64,000 nucleotides of DNA, from contig JASPKZ010007286.1 in NCBI GenBank assembly GCA_030220185.1, forward strand, positions 1,701,501-1,765,500. The letters are read 5' to 3'. Shown one piece after another: positions 1 through 12,411 of the stretch (positions within the stretch are counted from its first letter, which is position 1; the number at the start of each line of letters is the position of its first letter). The stretch is from Diploptera punctata. Taxonomy: Eukaryota > Arthropoda > Insecta > Blattodea > Blaberidae. A model generated the notes under the pieces. The model saw only the letters and a program-made list of their open reading frames with translations, did not search any database and was not told where the DNA came from. A program made the translations under genes and the position numbers.

Positions 1-57
1 ACATACAAAATATTTACAAAGACAACACCATAAAGATTAAATTAAATAACTGATATT

Positions 58-945
58 CTGAAGAAGAAATTATAAATCGTGGTGTGACACAAGGTTACCC
101 TCTCTCCCCATCACTCTTTGCAATCTATATCAACGAACTAATATATTGTTGAAACAATAAATATAAATTTGGAATAAGAATATCAGAAATTACAATATTA
201 ATACCTTATTGTTTGCAGATTGTTTGCAGATGACCAAATAATAATTTCAAATTCAGAAGATAATTTACAGAAAGATCTGTATGAACTTAACAAAATTACA
301 GAAGAATATGGATTGAAGATATCTACAGAGAAAACAAAAATTATGGCATTTCAAGGTGTAGATCCTGTCAGAAGTAAAATTGTACTTGACAATACAATTT
401 TGGAGCAGGTGGATAATTTTACATATCTAGGATGTAATATCTCATATGAAGAAGAAAAGAATGTAAATGCAAAAATATCTAACTTTTTAAGAATTTTAGG
501 GTTAATAAATTCTATCTTCAAGCCATAGTTAGTCCAAAAACATTCAAGACTAAAAGTGTATAAAACACTGGCTCTTCCAACTCTTTTGTATGGTAGCGAA
601 GTATGGACGTTGAAACAGAAGGATATACAGAGACTTAGATCTGCTGAAATGAGATACCTTCGGAGGACCGCAGGATACACACAACTAGATCACAAAAAAA
701 TGAAGACATCTTAGAAGAATTACACATGGAACCATTAGAAAACAAAATGTCTGATTTTATAAGTCAAGGTGGATGCAACATGTTCATCGAATGGAAGATC
801 ACAGAATACCCAAACAAATGTTAAGGTATCAACCTGCAGGAAGAAGAAGAAGACCAGGACGTCCACTCAAAAGACTTCTGGATGGTGTTTCTCTTGAGAC
901 CGAAACAGGTCAACAAATGGCCTAAATTTGTGAATGTACTATGAT
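58..945 (+). mobile_element. LINE family A, 5'-truncated, frameshifted reverse-transcriptase 3' half
   Basis: GVTQGYPLSPSLFAIYINEL (RT motif around 80-140), then FADD at about 228 followed by QIIISNSEDNLQKDLYELNK, then a thumb region. After 560 in other frames come LPTLLYGSEVWTLKQKD, RLRSAEMRYLRRTAGYT, RWMQHVHRMEDHRIPKQMLR and [14 protein letters not shown]. It ends in an ATGATGATG tail. Frame breaks near 150, 528 and 710 make it non-functional. The same 3' end recurs on the minus strand at 31295 and 55489. Confidence 0.85.
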
Positions 946-1164
946 GATGATAGATTTACTATTTCTTATTTTTTGTTTTCCTTTTGAACTTGTTTTCATG
1001 TACACATAGACACACAACACACAGGGACATTCGTTACCAGACCCTCATTGAATGCGGGCATTTTTCTTTAGAGAAAAATACGCATGTCCAAGTTCGGAAA
1101 TCGAACCCGGGATATCTTACTTTGTAGCCAGGAAGCCGGTAATGGTACTAATTGATTTTCTATA

Positions 1165-3293
1165 GGGTGTCCCAAAAGAACGCCGGATTTAATAATGCAC
1201 AAAATAAACTATATTTGAAAGAAATGACATATTCATACATGAATACAAAGGGCACACGTTCCGATTTAAGTATGGAAAATGACATCTGGCATATGTCCAC
1301 CACGAGATGCTCTGCAGCTAGTGACTCTGTCCATGAAATTTGTGATTACTTTTGCACAGTCTTGCGCCTGGAGTTCGGCGCTGACGCGTCGAATTTCCTA
1401 CTTCAGGTCTTGTATGGTTCGAGGATTGTGTTTATAAACCTGTGATTTGAGAAATCCCCAAAGAAAGAAGTCGCACGGTGTCAGGTCACATGACCTTGGT
1501 GACCAGTTTTGGTCACCTCTGCGCGAAGGGACTTTGTTTGGAAATATCTCATACAACAGATATATAGTCTCGTTGGAGGTGTGGCACGTAGCGCCATCTT
1601 GCTGGAACCACTACTTTCGTAATCAATGCCATCCAAATAAGGCCACAAGAAATTCCTAACCATATTACGGTAACGTTCTCCATTAATTGTTGGGCATTAT
1701 CGTAGTCATTTTCGGAAACATAAGACCCTATCACTCCACCGGCCCAAAGTCCACACCAAAGAGAGTCACTCGTTGAGGGTGTAATCCCTTTTCAATTGCA
1801 CCCTAACCACGCTCTGCAAACCAAAAATTGAACCACGCGATCTACTACCAAAAATGCACCGCGTTGGTGCTGGATCGTACCAATGTTGTTGATAATTACC
1901 TTCAGTTGGGAACGTAGATTGCTGAAATTACCACATATTTGCCCGGGCCCATAAAAGGCAAATATTAATTCACCTTTCCTCAATAAATTGTTAAGCATGT
2001 AATATATTGTATGCTATACTGATTACAATCGTGGAAGTTTCAAGGAAAGAGGAAATCATATTAGCTTGAGAAAGCTTTGGAACTTTATACTCATATCTGA
2101 CATGACTAGCCACTGAATCAATAGACAGAAGTTGACTAAAAGCAGATATCTTATATGTAATAAGAGTCAAAAAAAAGTCAGATATAACATTCAAATAATA
2201 AAAGATAATTAGCTTAACATTAAAAAATAAATTGAGAAAAAGAAACAATAACCTTATCAGTAATCTAAACAAAACAATAATAATGAAACATACGTACACT
2301 CTATTCATTCACACCAGTCCCGCCAAGGGCTAGGGTACACGGTCTTTGTGGCCCTACCCTGGCCTAAGGGACCAATAAACAAAACAAGCTACTCCGAGCT
2401 ATATCGACTTGACCCTTTGGTTAATAAACAGATGATGACATTTATGTTAATAAGCGCAGCTTATTTTAGGGTTCACTAGGAGAGGGGAGGATGCGCGATA
2501 GAACGCGGCGCATAAAGGAAAGGGAGGGGGTATGTAGGAGAGAATTTGGGACTGTTTACTAAAATCACAGAAGAAATGGAGACGCGATGACGTATTGGTT
2601 GTGCAGTATGACGTCATCCACGTATCGAACACTTGATTTCGGTACACAATTTTTAGGGTCTTCTGTTCCCCAAATGCGACAGTTCTGTTTGTTTACGAAG
2701 CCTGAAAGATGAAAATGAGCCTCGTCACTAAAGATACTTTTGTTGGCAAAGTTGTGGTGTGCATGTTGCCTCTCAAGAATCCACTGAACGAACTTGCAAA
2801 TGGTCTGTTGGTTTCAGTTCTTGGGTTAACTGCACTTGCATGTGCAGATCTTTCACGAGGATCCTCTGCAATGAGCTTCTTGAAATGCCTAACTGCTGTG
2901 AACGTCGACGAATGGATTTGTTCGGACTCACTTAAACACTATCTCTCATAAAATGACGATGTTCTGAACAGACCGCGTACGACGAGTGCGTTCGGGTGTT
3001 GGAATGTTTGCAGCGTTCCCTGTTGCCTCGAATTTCGTCATCAGCCTCCGAACAGTTGACTCATTAGGCGCATTATTCCGGCCTAAGAGCGCACGAACCC
3101 TTGGAACAGTTTGAGCATAACACTCACGATTCTGGTAATGAGTTTTCACAATTAAAACTCTTGTTCAGCAGTGTAACGCTCCATATCCAGTAACTGCAAC
3201 AAATATAGAAAACACAAAGTGTAGGTAGAGTGCTGCCAACCTCATAGTAAAAAAATGGCGGCCAATTCAAATCCGGCGTTCTTATTGGGACCC
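1165..3293 (-). mobile_element. Mariner-like DNA transposon M1, degenerate
   Basis: Imperfect terminal inverted repeats (GGGTGTCCCAAAAGAACGCC at the left, matching inverted copy ending 3293) flanked by TA on both sides. Minus-strand coding remains: an N-terminal helix-turn-helix of the DUF4817 type (YAQTVPRVRALLGRNNAPNE, 2946-3149), the first catalytic-Asp block IFSDEAHFHLSGFVNKQNCR near 2644-2735, and DFFLWGYLK-like remnants with MVRNFLWPYLDGIDYES around 1481-1663. About 650 bp in the middle (1990-2640) does not match the transposase and is probably inserted. Many stops. Confidence 0.8.
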
Positions 3294-3547
3294 TAGCATT
3301 ATTGTACTCTGCAAATTGTAAACTGCATAAATACGTAAATATGTATAGATTATAACATCGAATTCTAAACAAGTAAATTTTATTAAATTGTAGGATTGTC
3401 AACACATTTCCTGCATTTTATAATTTCATTCTCCAATGTTTAAGAAATTATAACAGTTTAACCCTTAAATTGGCAAAACACAAATTTCTTCTGTTAGATA
3501 TTTGAATGAGGCGGACCGCAGTGAAAACGGAATCTTGTATAACAGTT

Positions 3548-4466
3548 ATTATTAGGTATATTGTATAATTATACACACACATTTAAGTGGTTTATCATTG
3601 CTCATTTTCTTCTGATTTATTTAAAATATTAAATTAACTAAATCAACTGATATATCTAAAAGGATACATTACGAATTTAAGAGTTAAATTGGATTATTAC
3701 AGGGGACAATGTAATTATATGAAGAAAAAAAACCCTTCCTGCAAAAAAGAAAAGTACCGTAACTAATAATAATTCCCGGCGTAAGTTTGAAGTTTCTAAA
3801 ATTCAGAGCGTACAAAAAAATCCCAGTTTTTAAATATATATATACCACAAGTTAAAGTAATTATAAATAGGAAAAACATAAATAAAAAGGGCGGAGAAAT
3901 TGGGGCAAGAACAAAAAAAAAGTAAAATTCATTATCTGAGACATTGAATTTAAGAAATGAACATATAGGAATATGGATTGACAATGCAACCAATCTTGCA
4001 TAACTATTATTATTAGGTATATTTTATAATTATGCACACATTTAAGTGGTTTATTATATTTCGTTTTCTTCAGATTTATTTAAAATATTAAATTAACTAA
4101 ACCAACTGATGTATCTAACAGGATACATTACGAATTTAAGAGTTAAATTGGATTATTACAGGGGACAATGTAATTATATGAAAAAAAAAACCCTTCCTGC
4201 AAAAAAGAAAAGTACCGTAACTAATAATAATTTCCCGGCGTAAGTTTGAAGTTTCTAAAATTCAGATTGCACAAAAAAATCCCAGTTTTTTAACATATAT
4301 ACCACAAGTTAAAGTAATCATAAATAAGAAAAACATAAATAAAAAGGGCGGAGAAATTGGGGCAAGAACAAAAAAAAAAGTGAGGTTAATAAAGTCGTAA
4401 AATTCATTATCTGAGACTTTGAATTTAAGAAATGGACATATAGGAATATGGATTGACAATGCAACC
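3548..4466. repeat. Tandem duplication, two copies of about 450 bp
   Basis: 3548-3991 and 4007-4466 align nearly end to end (for example the shared run TTAAGAGTTAAATTGGATTA and the later aaagggcggagaaattgggg), differing by small indels and substitutions. No coding content is recognised. The open minus-strand frames here are chance. Confidence 0.85.
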
Positions 4467-4702
4467 AGAAAATATAAATAAGTGTTGAATATTGACAATG
4501 GTGATGCAGGTTGCCCGCCCGCGACATTGCAAGACACTCGCCGGGCTCTGTTAGTTTTATCGATCTCCAAGCAAAGACAAAAAGCAGATGCATAATAAAA
4601 GAGTGAGAGAGAACTATCTGACAGTATACCAGTGGGCCGCGATCCTTCATTGGCACTTCAATTCGTCTTGTAAACTCGAACAAATATATGTTTTTTTCTC
4701 TA

Positions 4703-6360
4703 ACTGTTTAACTCATGCCCCAAATGGGAGTCAATGACCAATCACATTTCAATGAATTTTGATTTACTACCAATCACAGTAGTTTCTCACCTCGATTTTA
4801 TCAATTTAATTTTATCACTTTAAAATCAAGCTCCTCCTTTTTAACATTCTGAATAGGTCAGAGCATTATTTTGCAGTGACTGATTCTCTAAGAAATACGT
4901 TGGATATAACAATTTATATATTAAGAATTCTAGAATGCTTGCGGCTACCAGATTGTATATATAGTGCACGAATGGAACCAGATAGTGCTTGCGGGAGATA
5001 ATATAAAAACATTTGTAGCAATTGATTTACCACAAAAAACACTGTTTGCATTTTCTTAAACGTATTATTTCCCAGAAATTCACGTTCTAGAAAAATGTAA
5101 TTGACATATTTACATCATACCAGATTGTATATATAGTGCACGAATGTAACCAGACAATGCTTGCGGGAGATAATATAAAAACATTTGTAGAAATTGATTA
5201 TACCACAAAAAAAAAACACTGTTCGCACTTTCTTAAACGTATTATTTCCCAGGAATTCACGTTCTAGAAAAATATAATTGACATATTTATATGATAGGAC
5301 ATTAGAAATTAATTAAAAGCCTATAATGTTGGCTCATTTTTTCTCCACTAGGGTGCATTCTTACAATATTGCGATCCTTTGGCAATAAATAATATGATCT
5401 AGTTGCAGTGATGAACAAGTGAAATATAACAAACGTTTCTAATTTGTTTTCAAACATCGCCGTTTGCATTAAATATGTAAATATTTAGAATAATATATTT
5501 AAATAATGATTTGTGAATAAACCGCTTAATTTTATTCGTTAAATAGCCTTAACAAATGCCACTCTTGATTTTCAAATGATGTAGATAAATTTGGAAATCA
5601 CTCGTGGCATTACTTATGACTATTTAACTCATGCCCCAAATGGGAGTCAATGACCAATCAAGTTACAATGATTTTTGATTGACAACCAATCACAGTCGTG
5701 TTTCGCATAGAATTTACCAACTACAGTTTATCATAATAAAGAAAGCACCTCCTTTTTAACATTCTGAATAGGTCATAGCATTATTTTGCAGTGACTGACT
5801 CACTAAGATTTACGGCTACCAGATTGTATATATAGTGCATGAATGTCAACACATACCGTATGCGGGAGTTAATATAAAACATTTGTAGCAATTGATTATA
5901 CCACCAAAAAAAGAAACCACTGTTTGCACTTTCCTAAATGTATTTTTTCCCAGAAATATGTAATTGTCATATTTACATCATAGGACATCAGAAATGAATT
6001 AATATACAGTTTGATGTGTTTCATTTTTTCTCCACTAGAGTGCATTCTTACAATATTGCGTTCCTTTGGCAATAAATAATATGATCTGGTTGCAGTGACG
6101 AACAAAAGATGTAAATGAAGCGTACCAATCATTTCTCATTTGTTTTCAAACATCGCCGTTTACATTAAATATATAAATATTTTAAAATTACTATATTCAA
6201 ATAATGATTTGTGAGTAAACAGCTTAATTTTATTCGTTAAATAGTCCTAACTAATGCTACTCTTGATTTCCAAATTTTCTAGATAAACTCACTCCTCACT
6301 TCGTGAGTCGTGAATTTATCCATAATTTGGAAATTACTCGTGACGTTATTTATGATAAAA
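4703..6360. repeat. Second tandem duplication, about 0.9 kb and 0.75 kb copies with an inner 172-bp duplication
   Basis: The start tttaactcatgccccaaatg occurs at 4706 and 5622, and the later blocks (upstream of ctccactagggtgcattctt and aataatgatttgtgaataaa) repeat in the same order. The first copy also holds a direct duplication of the cagattgtatatatagtgca block at 4949 and 5121. No coding signal. Confidence 0.8.
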
Positions 6361-6586
6361 TTAAGTCCATCTTTCTGAAGAGTTTCCTCATTCAAATGTC
6401 AAGGCTCTTTATTCGCGAGTACTGTGATTAAAATCCTGGTGCAAGTCAACTTCAAGTTTTTTTTTCTTAATTCCTTTGGATTGTATATTTCAACTATCTT
6501 TTTTTTTTCTGACTTAATGTCATTTTCATAGATATCTAGGTATATGACTCTTGAGAAGTAAGAATTTGGGTAATTTGAATAACAAT

Positions 6587-6902
6587 AAAAGTCCCGCGCT
6601 GTTGCCGAGTGGTTAAGGAAAGATGTCTTGGCTCAGAGCTACGGGACTTGCGCTGGTTCGGGTCCGCATGGGAGAAGAAATTTTCTCATGGAATTTCGGC
6701 CAGAATAGGACCGGTGCCCACCCAGAATCGTGAGGAATTTGGGTAGCTACAATAAGTAGCGGCTCCAGGTTCAGAAAACCTGTTATAACGGCTGGGGGAC
6801 CCAACATACTAACTACATGTCATCCCTACACTGATTTGATGATCGTCTACATATGTGATTAGCACATGTGGATGTGGGGCCAGCAGCCATGGAGGTTTTT
6901 TT
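6587..6902 (+). mobile_element. SINE family 1, tRNA (Leu/Ser type) derived
   Basis: The head tgttgccgagtggttaagg resembles a class II tRNA A box, and ggttcgggtccgc sits at the B-box position. The body shares gaaattttctcatgg, aataagtagcggctccaggt and gccagcagcc with the copy at 22080. Flanked by AATAACAAT at 6578 and 6903. Confidence 0.85.
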
Positions 6903-7290
6903 AATAACAATGACAGTACGTTCTTATATTTTCCGTTCATATTGTTATCAATACTGGGAGAATCTGTTAGCAAAACAGTCGTATCTAGGTAAAATTATAT
7001 GGAAATAAAATGAAGTTAGAAAAAAAATTGCGATAGAAATGTACTATCCGATATTAACTAAAGAATGCTGACTAGCCACAAACATAAATTTAATCTGGTT
7101 TTTTTAACTTACACCGGAATTTCAACCCCAGTGCTCCCGATAAGAGACTTGTACGTTAGAACGAGAAGCTTCCAGAAGTACAAGATTATTAGAATAAGAA
7201 TCATGCGATCATCAAGCATCAATTGAATTTTACGCGAGTTTGATAAAAAGTAGTGGCAACACTGCCAGCTTACAGCGATCTCGTTATGCA

Positions 7291-7966
7291 GGGTTCTTCA
7301 TTTATAACCTAACGGGCACACAGCGTTTTGCCTGTGCGCAGTTGGGGGTGCCACAGCCGGCTTTTCTCCTACATAAACTCCGCCGCGTAAAGCATGTATA
7401 TCTTCCAGCAATATGGACAGGCAATTCAATCTAGAGCAATGCATTTTTCGTGTAAAAGTTATTTTCATTGTGAATCACCAAGCCGTGTCCGCACAGAGTA
7501 TATTCAAAAGTTCCCTGGTGAGAGTGCCTCCTTCCAGATGTACAATTCACGAGATTGTGAAGAAATTTGAAGCCACCGCTTCTGTGTTAAACAGAAAACG
7601 CAAACGTACAGTTTTAACAGAGGAAAAGTTAGACGAAATAGGCGCAAGTTTTGAATGTACACCAGCAAAATCCGTACCAAAATTAGCACAACAGTCTTCC
7701 GCACTTAGAGCAACTAAATTATTAAAACTAAAACATATTAAGATAACACGTGTCCATTGTTTAAAACAAGGTGACCCAGTATCACGAATGCATTATTGTG
7801 AATGTTTTCTTTCATCAGTGAATGAAGGTTTAATTGAAAAGAAAAAAAAAAGTTTGTATACATGCTTTACGCGCGGAGTTCATGTAGGAGCAAAGCCGGC
7901 TGTGGAACACCCAACCGCGCACAGGTAAAACGCCGTGTGCCCGTTAGGTTATAAATGAAGAACTTG
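7291..7966 (+). mobile_element. Mariner-like element with about 110-bp terminal inverted repeats
   Basis: The left end (gttcttcatttataacctaa, cgggcacacagcg..., to about 7405) recurs inverted at 7850-7966. Between them is a plus-strand remnant of the transposase N-terminus (VPPSRCTIHEIVKKFEATAS, LNRKRKRTVLTEEKLDEIGA, RMHYCECFLSSVNEGLI), i.e. the HTH and linker without a DDE domain. This makes it a deletion derivative that would depend on another copy for movement. Confidence 0.75.
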
Positions 7967-8470
7967 TAGTTAGTCATAGGGCTTTGTGGATCTGAGAGTA
8001 GGATGTTAGATGAGCTTGTGCTGTGAGTGGCAATAGTTCATTATTTAGTGGTGTTCTACTGAGCTTTGAACTACAAATGAATAGTATAAGTTTTTTAACA
8101 ACATGTTTTCGAAACTGGAACTTCGCTCATGGATCGAAGTTGAATTTGCATAATATTGTTTTAGAACCATTATTAATGTTAATACCTTTTTATTTATGTA
8201 TAACCTTTTTTTGTGGAACTTGAGTATTTTCTTCGAATCGGAAGCACTTTTGGTTACATTATTAAGATTAGAATTTATTGTACTTTCACTTTATCTTATC
8301 CTATATTTTTATTTAGTCTCTTTTAATTATGAGCTATGTTTTAGAATAGTTTTTTTTAACCGATATGTTAGGCGACAAATACGATATCTAGTTTTATGGG
8401 GAAAGAATTCAATTTAAAACTTTCCTTTAATCTTTCTATTATTAATTGATGTTTGAATATCAGGAGCTAC
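7967..8470. other. AT-rich stretch, nothing recognised
   Basis: Short open frames (8023-8223, 8196-8417) encode hydrophobic low-complexity peptides typical of AT-rich noise. No repeat partner seen in the window. Confidence 0.5.
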
Positions 8471-8471
8471 T

Positions 8472-9136
8472 TACTTACTCACTGGCACTATCGAACCCGT
8501 AGGTTCATGGCCGCACGGACATAAGCTCTCCATACACCCCTATCCTGAGCTAATGCTTTCCAATCATTCCCTGTACAATCTACTTCCCTCAAATCATAGT
8601 TAATGTTATTCTCCCACCTCATTCTTGGTCTACCAACTGGGCGTTTTCCCTCTGGCTTTCCTACAAGAAGCTTCCATGCAAGTCTCCCATTCCCCATACG
8701 TGCAACATGGCCTGCCCATCGCAGTCTACGAGACTTAACTTTTCTTATTATATCCGGCTTCCTATAAAGACCATGTAGCTCATTGTTATGAAGTCTTCTC
8801 CATTCACCTGTCTGTTCATCTCTCTTTGGTCCAAAAATTTTCCTAAGTACTTTATTCTCAAATACTTGTAATCTCCTTTCCTCTCTTAAAGTAAGAGTCC
8901 ATGTTTCGCACCCATATAATATAACTGGTAGAATAATAATTTTATATATTTTCAGTTTAACGTTTTTTGAAAGGAGTTGGGACATCAAGAGTCTCTGTAA
9001 TGCATAATAGCACGCATTTCCAGAATTGAGCCTATGTTTAATTTCTTTGTGCATCTCATTCCTATTTGTGATTATTGTTCCTAGGTATTTGAATTCAGCC
9101 ACCTCCTCAAAATTTCCCTCATTTGTCATTAGCTGT
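8472..9136 (-). mobile_element. LINE family B, 5'-truncated 3' end
   Basis: Open minus-strand frame 8488-9129: [91 protein letters not shown], then AYVRAAMNLRVR. This is the post-RT region of an endonuclease/RT-type non-LTR element. It ends in the family's GTAA-repeat 3' tail (seen as cttacttactcac). One of at least nine family B copies or fragments in this window. Confidence 0.9.
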
Positions 9137-9139
9137 CGC

Positions 9140-10543
9140 TACAAACGAAGCATATGGTAATTCAGCGTTGCCTTATCGTACAGAACCAAGATGAGTGAAA
9201 GTGTTTAGTGAAGGCAGGGAACCTGTTCGGGACAATCCTCGTTCAAAACGACTTCAAATTCACAACACACAATTCAGCGTCTTGGTTCCTTTTTGGATGT
9301 TGATCGTGGATGGACTGCACGTGAAGAGGCCGCAGAGGCAGCCAATGCCACAAAAACGTACTCCATATTCTGCATGACATTCATGCGCAAACTTGCAGCG
9401 CGTTGAATATCGCTTGTCAACAGCAAGGCGTAACAATGGCACCGCTATGCAATTGCACAAGACTTGCTGAACCACTACCAGAGGGAAGGTGACGACTTCC
9501 TTGAACTAATTCTCACTGTGGATGAAATCTGGCTTGTTCGTATGAACTACGCTTGAAATAGCAATCAATTGAATGGAAACATTGAAGTTATCCTCGTCGA
9601 ATGGTACTGCATCGTGGGCAATATGGTGTGAAGATGATTATTGCGGCGAAGGTTATTCATGTTCTCTCAAGGACAAAGGATAAATGCTGCGTACTACTGA
9701 AATTTCTTGGAACATTCGTCCAGCACTAAGACGAAAGTTAATTACTCGTAGAAAAGAAACCAAGATAAAAATGTATAATGTTATGGCGGTTCCCACAATA
9801 TTGTATAGATGTGAAACTTGGGCTCCAGTGAAAAAACAGAAGGATAGAATACAGACGGCGGAGATGAGGTTCCTAAGACAAGTAAAAGGATGTACAAGAC
9901 TTGATAGAATAAGAAATGAGGATATAAGAGAAGAATTGAAAGTAAAGCCTTTATTGGATAAAGTCACGAATTACAGACAGAAATGGATTGATCACATGGA
10001 TGGAATGAGTAAGGAGAGATATCCATTGTTAGCAAGAAATTATCAAGCAAGAGGAAGACGTGATGTTGAAAGATCTAGAAGACGTTGGGCTGATGCATTA
10101 TGAAGTCGGAACGGGCAATTGCCTAATCCGTGGAGTGATGATGATGATGATGGTGACTAAGACGAAAGTGACGACACTTGGTGGAAGTGAACCGCACCGT
10201 CCTCCAAGACAATATGATGTCATGAACCTCCTGCGTCGATGATACTGCGAGATATTCAAACATCCGCTATACTCGTCCGATGTGAACCGCGTGACTACGA
10301 TCTCTTCGCAAAAGTGTAAAAGCGCTTCGAGGGATTCGGTACGCCATTCTCAATCCACTGAGGCAGTCACTTCGGAACATTACGGTAAACAGAAATGTAC
10401 GTGCTAACGAAATGTGACGCCTTTTGTAAGTGCGGCAAAAAAAGTGATAGACATACGAGGAAATTACACTGAAAGAATGTGCATATATTTTCTCTAATAT
10501 TAAAACGCTTACAGAAATTGTAGCAATCTTGCCACTACTTTTT
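9140..10543 (+). mobile_element. Mariner-like transposon M2, interrupted
   Basis: Plus-strand remnants in mariner order: EGREPVRDNPRSKRL near 9200, DVDRGWT.REEAAEAANATKT near 9290-9360, HYQREGDDFLELILTVDE (first Asp) near 9470-9530, then after an insertion HPPYSSDVNR near 10260. The right end TAGCAATCTTGCCACTACTT (10522-10541) is inverse to aaaaagtagtggcaacactgcc at 7246, so the element may originally have begun there and been split by the insertions at 7291 and 8472. Frames are broken throughout. Confidence 0.7.
9665..10160 (+). mobile_element. LINE family D 3' end inserted in mariner M2
   Basis: Frame 9684-10103: KIKMYNVMAVPTILYRCETW, RIQTAEMRFLRQVKGCTRLD, YRQKWIDHMDGMSKERYPLL, RRRWADAL. 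This is the C-terminal region of a reverse transcriptase polyprotein, ending in a GATGATGATG tail. Confidence 0.8.
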
Positions 10544-10649
10544 TCGGAGTTTCCAACCTAAATAACTATACTGTATTATTACATATTAGAAACCTCGTGC
10601 GGGAAGTAAAACCACTGTCCTTTATGTATACTATGTACAATGTATATAC

Positions 10650-11531
10650 TTACTTACTCTTACTCACTGGCACTATCGAACCCGTAGGTTCATGGCTGCG
10701 CGGACATAAGCTCTCCATAAATCCCTATCGTGAGCTAATGCTTTCCAATCATTCCCTGTATAATCTACGTCCCTCAAATCATAGTTAATGTTGTTCTCCC
10801 ACCTCATTCTTGGGCGTTTTCCCTCTGGCTTTCCTACAAGAAGCTTCCATGCACGTCTTTCATTCCCCATACGCGCAACATGTCCTACCCATCTCAGTCT
10901 ACGAGACTTAACTGTTCTCATTATATTTGGCTTCCAATAAAGACCATGTAATTCAATGTTATGCAGTCTTCTCCATTCACCTGTCTGTTCATCTCTCTTT
11001 GGTCCAAAAATTTTCCTAAGTACTTTATTCTCAAATACTCGTAATCTCCTTCCTCCCTTAAAGTAAGAGTCCATGTTTCGCACCCATATAATATAACTGG
11101 TAGAATAATAGTTTTATATATTTTCAGCTTAACGTTTTTTGAAAGGAGTTGGGACATCAAAAGTCTTTGCAATGCATAATACCATGCATTTCCAGAACTG
11201 AGCCTATGTTTAATTTCTTTGTGCGTCTCATTCCTATTTGTGATTATTGTTCCTAGGTATTTGAATTCAGCCACTTCCTCAAAATTTCCCTCATTTGTCA
11301 TTAGCTGTCCATTTCCATTATATACTGAATTTCTACATGTGACCATATATTTAGTTTTACTGATATTTACCTCCAGTCCTAATTTCTTAGTGTTACTCAA
11401 TAGTGTGTGGCCTTTAGTATTTCCTCGCTATCGACCAGTAGTACTACATCATCAGCATAAACTAACAGCTTATTGATACCATTCAGTTGCAAGCCTTCCT
11501 CATTCTCTAAAGATTTAATGGCATGCTCTAG
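10650..11531 (-). mobile_element. LINE family B copy with 17-bp target-site duplication
   Basis: Flanked by identical ATGTACAATGTATATAC at 10633-10649 and 11532-11548, which defines an 882-bp 5'-truncated insertion. Coding blocks in two frames: GINKLLVYADDVVLLVDSEE (RT catalytic YADD), [40 protein letters not shown], then the family C-terminus to NLRVR. A frameshift lies near 11050 and a short deletion in the GRPRMRW region. The intact duplication suggests a recent insertion. Confidence 0.92.
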
Positions 11532-11548
11532 ATGTACAATGTATATAC

Positions 11549-11960
11549 AAATATGTATCCAAAAGGTAGTGTTAATACACATTATACGAAAGAAATCACT
11601 GCATTTTAAATTAAATTAACTTTATATGAAACAATATAAAACAATAAATACGTTCTTGCCGCCATTTCACGGCCCCTGTTGTCTCAGCTAATAAACATTG
11701 CCCACACTGTTAACGTTAGTCAGTTGTTTATAATGAACGCAAATATTTCCAACAAAGATGTTATTATTTTACCAATATTTATTATTTTGAAAACACCATC
11801 GCGCAAAAAATAATGCACGACGCAACGTTTGTCAAGTGTTTTACAGAATCTCGGAAATTAAAAAACTCGCATCTGTAAAAACCACTACCCAACCTCCCAT
11901 CGTAATGTACTACTCCAATCCTTATAGGTACCTGCCTATATCCACTAGACTTACCTATTG
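11549..11960. other. No gene recognised
   Basis: AT-rich DNA between a LINE B insertion and a LINE E fragment. No repeat partner or protein similarity seen. Confidence 0.4.
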
Positions 11961-12322
11961 TCGACATCACCTATTTGCAAATTTACATTCACTCCCATCC
12001 TGACGATGTACATGACACACTAGACAAATTAAATAGTGACCTGGACTCAATTACCCAATGGTCGAAGAAACATGGACTTAATCTAAATACTGACAAGACA
12101 CAGTGCATAATTATAGGACATCGGCGAATCCAAAGCATTATAAATTATGAAAATATCCCTACCATTCTCCTAAATGACAAAAATATCCCCAACAGCTCAG
12201 TAGTAAAAAATCTGGGTATCTATATGGACCAACACCTAGACTGGAAAATCCAGGTGAATAATACCTGCAAGAAAGTGTTCTCAATTCTTCACTCCCTAAA
12301 TAGTTTTAAAAACTTGCGCATA
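11961..12322 (+). mobile_element. LINE family E (Jockey/I-like) reverse-transcriptase fragment
   Basis: LQIYIHSHPDDVHDTLDKLN, DLDSITQWSKKHGLNLNTDK, TQCIIIGHRRIQSIINYENI, NLGIYMDQHLDWKIQVNNTC. This is the segment from just after the RT YADD box through the thumb of a Jockey-type element. It is joined directly to an 89-bp LINE B 3' end (12323-12411). Confidence 0.82.
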
Positions 12323-12411
12323 ATGGGGAATGAAATACGTGCATGGAAACTTCTTGTAGGAAAGCGTCCGCGCGGCCATGAACCTACGGGTTCGATAGTG
12401 CCAGTGAGTAA

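Noticed and set aside
1085..1140. Possible minus-strand SINE head (gaacccgggatatcttactt)
   Set aside because: Only a B-box-like match, no body shared with another copy here.
1991..2308. 105-codon minus-strand ORF rich in Leu/Ile/Phe
   Set aside because: AT-rich hydrophobic frame inside a broken mariner. No conserved motif.
3796..4683. Minus-strand ORFs repeated at 3796 and 4262 as a duplicated gene
   Set aside because: They lie in a tandem DNA duplication. The frames differ by indels and have no protein features.
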